This document shows, piece by piece, positions 7,560-14,172 of a stretch of DNA of 19,105 nucleotides. Every line of letters begins with the position of its first letter. Positions within the stretch are counted from its first letter, which is position 1. The translations under genes and the position numbers were made by a program. This DNA comes from CALACW01 sp963627915 (lineage in GTDB: Bacteria; Bacillota; Clostridia; Oscillospirales; Acutalibacteraceae), in the NCBI GenBank assembly GCA_963627915.1, contig CAVGCY010000011.1:1-19105 (forward strand). Direction: 5' to 3'. Under the pieces are notes generated by a model. It was not told the DNA's origin, ran no database searches, and saw only the letters and a list, made by a program, of their open reading frames with translations.

Positions 7560-9005
7560 ATGGACAAATTTAACCCTACGATTATAATTCCCGGAATCGG
7601 TCAGTCGAAGGTCGAAATGACAGATTCCGAAGGAAATAAAATAAAAAACGCGTGGCCGTTTGATATTGACATGAAGTCCGCGCTCGATGATCTGAAGGGC
7701 TCGATTATGAAAATGATGCTTTTCAGAAAGGACGCGGGATTTTCGGACAAAACGGCGAAAATCGTACGCTCGATAACGTTTCCGCTTTCATGCAAAAGCG
7801 ACGGAAGCTCTTTAAATCCGCTTAGAACCGTAACGTTTGAAAAGAGCGTAAAGGAATGTTCGTCCGAGGAAAAAAAATTTATATATAAAATGATTCCCAT
7901 GGAGGGACTCGGAAAAAAAATCGGTGAGGAAAATCTCTTTTTCTTCGCCTACAACCCGTTCGGCGACGTTTATCCGACTGCCGGGGAGCTTAATAAATTT
8001 ATAGAATCCGTTAAGGAGAAAACGCGCTGCGAAAAGGTGAATATTGTTGCCGTAAGTCTTGGCGCCGCCGTGTTAAAAGGCTATCTTGACATGTACGCGG
8101 AAAAAAAGGATATTTCGTCGATAGTCTGCGTATGCGCCGCTCTCGACGGAACGAAATGCGCCGGGGATATATTTACAGACCGTCTTGATTTGGACGATCC
8201 TGCAAAATACATTTCATACGCGGGCGGCAAGGCGGCGCAGATTGCGCCGATGATTAATATGATACCGAAGGATGTAATCGACGTTACGCTGACAAAATCA
8301 ATCGAAACGGTAAAAAACGACTTGCTCTGCAATTGCACGATGATGTGGGCGTGCGTTCCCGTTTCCGATTTTGACGAAGCTTCGGATAAATATCTGAAAA
8401 ACGCCGATCCCGCATTAAAAGAAAAAATAACGCGCTTTTACTCCTTTTCGCGCTCCTTTCCGGATAAGGCAAGGCAGCTTGCCGGGGACGGAGTGAGATT
8501 TTGCGTTATAAGCGGATACGGCAAACGTTTCCTTCCTGTTTTTGAATCGAAAAACGAGGATTCCGATACTGTTATAAATGTTTCGTCATCGTCTTTCGGC
8601 GCATGTTCGTCCGACGGCAAAATAGATGTTTCGTCCTGTGTTCTGCCCGAAAACACATGGTTTTTCAAGAATCAGGGACACAGCGCGGTTGCGTATAACG
8701 ATGTTGCGCTTTCGCTTGTTGAAAAGTTTATAACGGGTGAAATTGAAAACGTTCATTCGTCGGAAAGCTATCCGCAGTTCAATACTGCAAGAAATATTAA
8801 AAAACTCAAATACGAACTTGTCCCGAAAGCCGAAAAAGCGATATACGATAACTCGGTTTCTCCGGAGTTTAGGGATAAATTAAAAGAGCTTAACGAAAAA
8901 TACGGCGTTCTTCTTAAAACAACCGTAACCGAAAACGCGCAGAATACGGAAGAGCTTGAAAACGAATACAAAGCCGTATTTGATTCCATGGAAAATAAAG
9001 GATAA
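7560..9005 (+). CDS. LCAT-like alpha/beta hydrolase, probable lipase or acyltransferase
   Basis: This 481-residue protein has no signal peptide and is predicted cytosolic. The N-terminal PTIIIPGIGQS (7-16) suits the oxyanion region of lipases. The putative nucleophile elbow is NIVAVSLGAA with Ser166; its first glycine is replaced by alanine (A-V-S-L-G rather than G-x-S-x-G). A downstream DTVINVSSSSFG (about 336) and NQGHSAVAYND (His374) could supply the acid and histidine of the triad. The order fits the lecithin:cholesterol acyltransferase-like lipase family. The C-terminus is charged and helical. GGGAGG precedes the ATG by 6 bases. It is the first gene of the six-gene cluster, 21 bp before the ABC ATPase. 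The substrate is unknown. Confidence 0.65.
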   Translation: MDKFNPTIIIPGIGQSKVEMTDSEGNKIKNAWPFDIDMKSALDDLKGSIMKMMLFRKDAGFSDKTAKIVRSITFPLSCKSDGSSLNPLRTVTFEKSVKECSSEEKKFIYKMIPMEGLGKKIGEENLFFFAYNPFGDVYPTAGELNKFIESVKEKTRCEKVNIVAVSLGAAVLKGYLDMYAEKKDISSIVCVCAALDGTKCAGDIFTDRLDLDDPAKYISYAGGKAAQIAPMINMIPKDVIDVTLTKSIETVKNDLLCNCTMMWACVPVSDFDEASDKYLKNADPALKEKITRFYSFSRSFPDKARQLAGDGVRFCVISGYGKRFLPVFESKNEDSDTVINVSSSSFGACSSDGKIDVSSCVLPENTWFFKNQGHSAVAYNDVALSLVEKFITGEIENVHSSESYPQFNTARNIKKLKYELVPKAEKAIYDNSVSPEFRDKLKELNEKYGVLLKTTVTENAQNTEELENEYKAVFDSMENKG

Positions 9006-9026
9006 TAAATTCGGAGGCATGCATAT

Positions 9027-9737
9027 ATGGAAAATCAATATGCCGTTAAAGTCCGGAATCTGAACAAGTCCTACAGCAAACACGCGGTGATATTAAACGA
9101 TTTGTCGTTCGATATACCTGCGGGCAAGATAGTAGGTCTGCTCGGTCCCAACGGATGCGGTAAAACAACGCTTCTCAAAATTCTCGCAGGCGTTATACAC
9201 GACTATGAAGGCAAGGTTGCCGTCAACGGTTACGCGCCCGGTCCGGAGTCGAAGGCAACGACGGCTTTTCTGCCCGACACGACTTATCTTGAGGAGTATT
9301 TCAGAACAATTGACGCAATAAATTATTTCGACGACTTCTTCAGCGATTTCGATAAGGTAAAGGCTCTCGATTTCGCTCAGCGATTTAATTTAAGACTTAA
9401 TCAGAAAATTAAAACGATGTCCAAGGGCATGCAGGAAAAGGTTCAGCTTCTGCTCGTAATGTCGAGAGCGGCGGAGCTTTATCTGCTTGATGAGCCTCTC
9501 GGAGGCGTCGATCCGGCCGCAAGAAAAATGATTCTCGATATTATAATGAAAAACTACGCGGAGAAATCCACGCTGATAATATCCACGCATCTTGTAAACG
9601 ACCTCGAAAACTGCTTCGATCACGTGCTCATGCTCGGCGGCGGCAGAGTTCTTGTAAATACGGGCATAGAAAATATTCAAAAGAGCGGTAAGAGCGTTGA
9701 GGAAGTATTCAGGGAGGTAATCGGCGATGCTTGGTAA
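9027..9737 (+). CDS. ABC transporter ATP-binding protein (ABC-2 type)
   Basis: This 236-residue ATPase energises an exporter or extruder. It has Walker A GPNGCGKTT (40-48), a signature KTMSKGMQEKVQ (129-140) that departs from LSGGQ, Walker B LYLLDEP (151-157) with GGVDPAAR as D-loop, and the switch His188 in ISTH. The Q-loop glutamine is not evident (FLPDTTYLEE there), as in YtrB/BcrA-like relatives. GGAGG precedes the ATG by about 10 bases. It overlaps the permease gene by 11 bp, so the two are translationally coupled and very likely form one transporter. The substrate cannot be told from sequence. Confidence 0.93.
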   Translation: MENQYAVKVRNLNKSYSKHAVILNDLSFDIPAGKIVGLLGPNGCGKTTLLKILAGVIHDYEGKVAVNGYAPGPESKATTAFLPDTTYLEEYFRTIDAINYFDDFFSDFDKVKALDFAQRFNLRLNQKIKTMSKGMQEKVQLLLVMSRAAELYLLDEPLGGVDPAARKMILDIIMKNYAEKSTLIISTHLVNDLENCFDHVLMLGGGRVLVNTGIENIQKSGKSVEEVFREVIGDAW

Positions 9738-10569
9738 ACTCATAAAACATGACTTCATCTCCGGCGCAAGACGGATGGGAACTATTTATCTTATAGCCGC
9801 CATTGCCGCCATTGCGATGGTTATTGCTTCATTTTTTCAGAACGGAACAATTGTTAAATATCTGACATTGAGCGTCGTCGTACTCGTCGCGTTCGCGGCT
9901 GTTGTCGTAACTTTCGTATCGATTGTTTTCGGCGCGAACAAAAGTCTGTTCGGCAGGCAGGGCTATCTGTCTCAGACGCTGCCCGTCCGCTCAAGTTCGC
10001 TTATATTCTCAAAATGGCTTGTAAGCAGCGTGTGGGTAATGATAAGCTATCTTCTCGTACTTCTTGCGGCGTTCGGCGTTCTCTCATACGCCGCGGAAAA
10101 CGGCGGCGGCGACGACGCGTACGGAATATTTGAAATGGTGAAAAACGCGTTTGAAATGCTCGGCTTTACTTCAAAGGCTTTTTATGAAAAGCTGACTTTT
10201 GAATGTATAAAAGGTCTTATCAATACGCTGATATTCGTAATGTGTATTCTGTTTTCCATGACGGTAGGCAACATAAGAGGCTTTGACAAATTCGGTATGC
10301 TCGGCATAATTTTCTACGTCGTCGCATTCGTCGGAATCAGTCAGGGCATAGCGGCCGGACTGCAGAAGTTGTGCGATATTTCGCTCATCATTCCGTATGA
10401 TGACAGTATACGTTTTATGATAAATCCCGACTTGGAGGAGCTTGACAAGCTGTATCTGCAAAATTATTACGTATGTAAATTCACGGGACTGTATTTCAGA
10501 ATGCTTCTTTCCGTTCCGATGTTCCTGCTTACGGTTCTTCTTAACGAAAAAAAGATAAATCTTAAATAA
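9727..10569 (+). CDS. ABC-2 type transporter permease
   Basis: This 280-residue membrane protein has six likely transmembrane helices at about 18-37, 46-69, 100-121, 160-181, 190-211 and 255-273. A soluble loop lies between helices 3 and 4. GYLSQTLPVRSS (79-90) is the conserved cytosolic segment seen in many Firmicute ABC-2 permeases. The start at 9727 lies inside the ATPase gene's 3' end with GGGAGG just upstream. It forms the membrane half of the transporter with the preceding ATPase. Such pairs export antibiotics, lipids or peptides; no substrate is indicated here. Confidence 0.88.
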   Translation: MLGKLIKHDFISGARRMGTIYLIAAIAAIAMVIASFFQNGTIVKYLTLSVVVLVAFAAVVVTFVSIVFGANKSLFGRQGYLSQTLPVRSSSLIFSKWLVSSVWVMISYLLVLLAAFGVLSYAAENGGGDDAYGIFEMVKNAFEMLGFTSKAFYEKLTFECIKGLINTLIFVMCILFSMTVGNIRGFDKFGMLGIIFYVVAFVGISQGIAAGLQKLCDISLIIPYDDSIRFMINPDLEELDKLYLQNYYVCKFTGLYFRMLLSVPMFLLTVLLNEKKINLK

Positions 10570-10591
10570 AAATCCGACCGGCGGTGATACG

Positions 10592-11200
10592 ATGAGCATT
10601 ATCGACATATCAAGAGACATTGCGCGCTGCTCGGTTTATCCGGGCGATCCCGAAACAATTATCGAGGCTGTCAGCCGTATGGCGGACGGCGCGGAATGCA
10701 ATCTTGCAAAAATCAGCATGGGACTTCACAACGGCACGCATGCGGACGCTCCGCTTCATTTTGTAGAAAACGGCGATTCCATAGACAGGGTTGATCTTGA
10801 CAGATTTTTCGGAGAATGCGCCGTAATCGAAGTCGGTCCGGGTCCTGTTACGGGCGAGTATGTCGAGAAGCATTTTCCCGATGAGGAACGCATACTTGTC
10901 AAAAGCGCGGGCAGGGCATGGTTTCTCGAGAGCGCGGCGGCGGAGCTTGCGCTGAGAGGAATCAGGCTCATCGGAACGGACGCCATGTCCGTCGGAACAA
11001 GAGGAGATCAGACTGCGCCTCACAGGGCGTTTTTGACTCAAAATATAGGTATTCTCGAAAGTCTGAAGCTCGACGATGTAAAGCCGGGCAGATACTTTCT
11101 TTCGGCTCTGCCTCTTAAAATAGGAGCGGTCGAAGCTTCCCCCGTAAGAGCCGTCCTTATCGACAGTTACATTTTCTGGGGCGGCAGCAAAAACATATAA
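10592..11200 (+). CDS. Cyclase-family metal-dependent hydrolase (kynurenine formamidase-like)
   Basis: This 202-residue cytosolic protein has the family metal motif HNGTHADAPLHF, with ligands likely His46, His50 and Asp52 plus His56. A later HRAFLTQNIGILESL stretch supplies the family's second His and Glu. IDISRDI at the start and GTDAMSVG in the middle also fit. Members hydrolyse formyl-kynurenine, isatin or other amides and lactones, so the name kynB would be a guess without tryptophan-pathway neighbours. GGCGGTG lies upstream of the ATG. It follows the permease by 22 bp and precedes the DUF3048 gene by 22 bp in the same cluster. Confidence 0.85.
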   Translation: MSIIDISRDIARCSVYPGDPETIIEAVSRMADGAECNLAKISMGLHNGTHADAPLHFVENGDSIDRVDLDRFFGECAVIEVGPGPVTGEYVEKHFPDEERILVKSAGRAWFLESAAAELALRGIRLIGTDAMSVGTRGDQTAPHRAFLTQNIGILESLKLDDVKPGRYFLSALPLKIGAVEASPVRAVLIDSYIFWGGSKNI

Positions 11201-11222
11201 AACAGCGAGGTTTCATTAAATT

Positions 11223-12299
11223 ATGAAAAAGAACACATTAAGAATTATATCGTTGATTATTGCGCTTTCAATGTGCATACTGTCCTTTGTGTCATGCGCT
11301 TCAAAGGATAACGGCACGACGAAGACGGATTCACAGATAATAAACAAATCCGACGGTGAACAGAAGGACGAAACGCCCGTTTCAACGGTTAAAAATCCTC
11401 TTACCGGCGAGGGCGGTTACGACGCTAATCTTCTTGACGAAAGACCTGTCGCGATTATGGTTGAAAACACGCCGTCCGCACGTCCGCAGTGGGGTCTTTG
11501 CTCTCCCGATATCATAATCGAAACGGAGGTTGAGGGCGGAATCACGAGAATGATGTGGATATATGCAAACAAAAACAGAGTCGCCGATAAGGTAGGTCCT
11601 GTCAGAAGCGCGAGAAACGCGTATGTAGAGCTTGCCGGCGGACTTGACGCTGTATTTTTCCACATAGGCGCAAGCGATATTGCATATAAGCTTCTGAGAA
11701 AGGGAGTAGTCGACGATATAGACGGAATGTCCGTTGACTTTTATTCAAGGGACAGGTCGAGAAACGTTGCGACGGAGCATACCGCATATACTACGAAAGC
11801 CGACGTTGCAAGCGCGATTGACGAATACGTATCTGATACGCAATTGTCCGATTCTTATAAAAATCCTTTTTCGTTTGCAGATTCCGGCGCGGCGGATTCC
11901 GGCAGCTCGTGTTCGAGCATCAAGGCAGTATTTTCCGACGAGTACAGACATACGTTTGAGTATAATTCGTCCGATTCGCTTTATTACAATTGGATGAACT
12001 CAAGCGAGATGACAGATGAAAACGGCAAACAGATGGCGGTTAAAAACGTTCTCGTTCTCTTTGCGGACATGGTAGACCTCGGCGACGAAAAGGGACATGT
12101 GGACGTGGATCTTTCATACGGAAACGGTTATTACGCGTCCGAGGGCAAGGTTATCGGCGTTAAATGGTCAAAGGGCGATTTGTCGGACAAGCTTAAAATA
12201 ACCGATGAAAACGGCGCGGAGATAAATCTTAACGCAGGCAAAACGTGGATAGGCTTCGTAAGAAGCTCAAATTCGGCGCAAACGGTAATCAGCGAATAA
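11223..12299 (+). CDS. DUF3048-family lipoprotein (YerB-like)
   Basis: This 358-residue protein has a lipoprotein signal: a hydrophobic stretch from about residue 8 to 22 ends SFVSC, with Cys25 as the likely lipidated residue. A low-complexity linker rich in T, S, D and K follows. The body starts at NPLTGEGGYD and shows the DUF3048 landmarks: RPVAIMVENTPSARPQWGL, ADIIIETEVEGGITRMM-like and KVGPVRSARNAYVELAGGLD. A second domain ends in GKTWIGFV. The family includes B. subtilis YerB; its role at the cell surface is not established. GAGG lies 12 bases before the ATG, a rather long spacing. It lies between the cyclase gene and luxS. Confidence 0.88.
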   Translation: MKKNTLRIISLIIALSMCILSFVSCASKDNGTTKTDSQIINKSDGEQKDETPVSTVKNPLTGEGGYDANLLDERPVAIMVENTPSARPQWGLCSPDIIIETEVEGGITRMMWIYANKNRVADKVGPVRSARNAYVELAGGLDAVFFHIGASDIAYKLLRKGVVDDIDGMSVDFYSRDRSRNVATEHTAYTTKADVASAIDEYVSDTQLSDSYKNPFSFADSGAADSGSSCSSIKAVFSDEYRHTFEYNSSDSLYYNWMNSSEMTDENGKQMAVKNVLVLFADMVDLGDEKGHVDVDLSYGNGYYASEGKVIGVKWSKGDLSDKLKITDENGAEINLNAGKTWIGFVRSSNSAQTVISE

Positions 12300-12315
12300 G
12301 AAAGGCGTTTTTGAC

Positions 12316-12768
12316 ATGAAAAGAATAGCAAGCTTTGAAGTCGACCATACGAAGCTTGAGCGCGGCATGTACACTTCGCGCATTGACGGCGACGTAACGA
12401 CATACGATATAAGAACAAGAAAACCGAATGCGGAACCCGTTATGGACAACGCTTCCATTCATACGATTGAGCATTTATTTGCGACGTTCGTAAGAAATTC
12501 GGATTTTTCAAACGAGATAATTTATTTCGGCCCCATGGGATGCAGAACGGGATTCTATTTCCTTGTAAGAAACGTGTCCCCGTCGGACGCGGTAAAGCTT
12601 ACGCGGGACGCTTTTAAATTCATAGCGGATTTTGACGGCGAAATTCCCGGCGTATCCGCGGCGGAGTGCGGAAATTACAAGGATCATTCGCTCCCCGGCG
12701 CAAAAGCGGAAGCAGGTAAATTCCTCCCTGTCATCGAAAACTGGGACGAAACGAAATTGAAATATTAA
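12316..12768 (+). CDS. luxS: S-ribosylhomocysteine lyase LuxS
   Basis: This 150-residue iron/zinc metalloenzyme splits S-ribosylhomocysteine into homocysteine and the AI-2 precursor DPD. The metal ligands are in SIHTIEHLFAT (His49, His53, with Glu52 as general base) and ECGNY (Cys118). GPMGCRTGFY supplies the catalytic Cys76. The N-terminus ASFEVDHTKLERGMYTSR is typical, and the length is usual for the family. It starts 16 bp after the DUF3048 stop and is the last gene before a strong terminator. No pfs or metE-like methionine-cycle gene lies nearby, so its operon company is unusual. AI-2 signalling is possible, but activated-methyl-cycle recycling is the minimal role. Confidence 0.97.
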   Translation: MKRIASFEVDHTKLERGMYTSRIDGDVTTYDIRTRKPNAEPVMDNASIHTIEHLFATFVRNSDFSNEIIYFGPMGCRTGFYFLVRNVSPSDAVKLTRDAFKFIADFDGEIPGVSAAECGNYKDHSLPGAKAEAGKFLPVIENWDETKLKY

Positions 12769-12811
12769 AATATCGTAAAATATATAAAATTTCCGTTTTT
12801 TTCAAAAAATC

Positions 12812-12856
12812 AAAACAGATATCATCGGGATAAAAAGCCGGTGATATCTGTTTTTT
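12812..12856 (+). terminator. Terminator after luxS
   Basis: AAAACAGATATCATCGG (12812-12828) pairs with CCGGTGATATCTGTTTT (12838-12854) with one mismatch, across a nine-base loop. A run of Ts follows. It ends the six-gene cluster 43 bp after the luxS stop. Confidence 0.9.
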
Positions 12857-12951
12857 GCTTTTATGTATGTTTAATGTGAATAGAGTTGCATTTTGTTGGC
12901 AGATAGTATATTATAATTATATAATTTATTTCGGAAATTAAGGTGAGAATC

Positions 12952-13890
12952 GTGACATTTGACGAATTTCTTGAGTTCATCGGGCAGAAAATTTCTCCGT
13001 ACACGTTAAGCGATGTCGGTGAGATAAATATGGCTTTAATATATGACAATTACCCTGCGGAGCTTATACTCGAATGCGTTGAAATCGGAATGTCAAAATA
13101 TATTAAATATAATGAAAGCGGAGTGCCGGTACGGGACTCGGTTCAGGATTTTGTAAACAAGCTCGGCGGTATTGTTTACAATAAATCGCTTAACTGTACG
13201 GAACGTGAAATAAATCATATAAAAAGCGCGGGCAGAAAGACCTTTTCAATGTGGAAAAACCGTCAGGCGGAGTCGATACTTTCCGCTTATACCGACGCTT
13301 TGAAAAGCTTATCCCGAACAGATGAGCAAATTGCTTCCGATTTGAGAAAAAATGTTTTGAGTCTTGTTAATCGGTGCAATTCCTGGTCCGAATGGTGCGG
13401 GATTATGTGTTCGAGGATTGACGATATCGAACGGTGGAACAGGATGGATGAAATTCTCGGCGGGGTATATACCGCGCAGTTGATTCCCGATGAGATTTAT
13501 AATTGCGCCGACGAATATGCGCGCTCGTTATGCAGACAGATAAACGTCTGTTTTGAACTGCGGTTGTACGACTGTGCCGCGGCGGTTATGAGAAAACTGC
13601 TTGAAACTCTCATTATCGGGACTTACCGCCGTTTGCGTATTGACGGTGATATTACGCAGAAGGGCGGGATGTATTATGTTCCGCTTGAAAGGATGATACT
13701 GAATATCAGTCGTAATGCGGAGATAAATATAGACGAGGATATTAAGAACCTGCTGTTTGATTTTATGAATTTCGGGCTTAATGGGGTTCGCACCTTTTCG
13801 TATCCGGCGACGGACAGAGACGTTGTCCCCGTTGCGTTTAAATTTAATAAAATTATCGGGTATTTTATAGTCTTGAACAATTCAAAATAA
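12952..13890 (+). CDS. Hypothetical 312-residue cytosolic protein
   Basis: I do not recognise this gene with confidence. I start at the GTG at 12952, because AAGGTG (12940-12945) precedes it by 6 bases; an in-frame GTG at 12943 overlaps that site. There is no signal peptide or membrane segment. The middle is helical and charged, with several Trp and Cys residues (CNSWSEWCGIMCSRIDD). The C-terminal third has VMRKLLETLIIGTYRRL and a later FDFMNFGLNGVRTFSY. This loosely recalls HEPN/DUF4145-like helical bundles, but the usual R-x4-6-H motif is missing, so that is a weak hint only. It stands alone between two terminators. No functional link to luxS or the amidase gene is evident. Confidence 0.8.
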   Translation: MTFDEFLEFIGQKISPYTLSDVGEINMALIYDNYPAELILECVEIGMSKYIKYNESGVPVRDSVQDFVNKLGGIVYNKSLNCTEREINHIKSAGRKTFSMWKNRQAESILSAYTDALKSLSRTDEQIASDLRKNVLSLVNRCNSWSEWCGIMCSRIDDIERWNRMDEILGGVYTAQLIPDEIYNCADEYARSLCRQINVCFELRLYDCAAAVMRKLLETLIIGTYRRLRIDGDITQKGGMYYVPLERMILNISRNAEINIDEDIKNLLFDFMNFGLNGVRTFSYPATDRDVVPVAFKFNKIIGYFIVLNNSK

Positions 13891-13911
13891 ATTTTTTTAA
13901 TATGAAATTTT

Positions 13912-13944
13912 ATGCGGAAACGAAACTTCGGTCGGTTTTCGCAT
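13912..13944 (+). terminator. Probable terminator after the hypothetical gene
   Basis: ATGCGGAAAC (13912-13921) pairs with GTTTTCGCAT (13935-13944), including one G-T pair. TATTATTTTG follows. It lies 22 bp after the stop of the 312-residue protein gene. Confidence 0.6.
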
Positions 13945-14059
13945 TATTATTTTGTGAATTTATGTCACTTAATTTGAAGATTTTGACTGTAATTAAAAGT
14001 TAACTATGTCCAAAAAGAGAATCTAATGTAAAATATATACTTAAATGCTTTTAATTGTA

Positions 14060-14087
14060 TGCATTTCGTGCCGAAAAATTGCATTTC
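14060..14087 (+). repeat. TGCATTTC direct repeat upstream of the amidase promoter
   Basis: TGCATTTC occurs at 14060-14067 and 14080-14087, 20 bp apart, which is close to two helical turns. The second copy ends about 22 bp before the -35 of the amidase-gene promoter, a fitting place for an activator. The rest of the 282-bp gap (13891-14172) holds only the terminator, this pair and the promoter. A regulatory role is inferred. Confidence 0.3.
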
Positions 14088-14108
14088 ATTCCCTTTTTTA
14101 AAACAGTA

Positions 14109-14138
14109 TTGACAAAATAAGTATATAGGCTGTATAAT
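14109..14138 (+). promoter_or_regulatory. Sigma-A promoter of the large secreted amidase gene
   Basis: TTGACA (14109-14114) and TATAAT (14133-14138) are both perfect, with an 18-base spacer and TG just before the -10. Transcription would begin about 25-30 bases before the ATG at 14173, with AGGAGG at 14159-14164. Confidence 0.85.
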
Positions 14139-14172
14139 TTTGTGGTAAGAATTTATACAGGAGGTATTGCAG

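Noticed and set aside
9414..9446. ABC ATPase signature KTMSKGMQ instead of LSGGQ, taken as a sign of an inactive protein
   Set aside because: Walker A, Walker B, D-loop and switch His are intact, and SKGM-type signatures are normal in YtrB/BcrA-like ATPases.
10592..11200. Naming the cyclase-family gene kynB
   Set aside because: The metal motif supports the family only. No tryptophan or kynurenine pathway gene is nearby, and the family has many substrates.
12880..12920. Promoter for the 312-residue protein gene (TTGCAT or TTGGCA with TATAAT)
   Set aside because: AT-rich boxes are present, but no pair has an acceptable 16-18 base spacer, so I do not call one.
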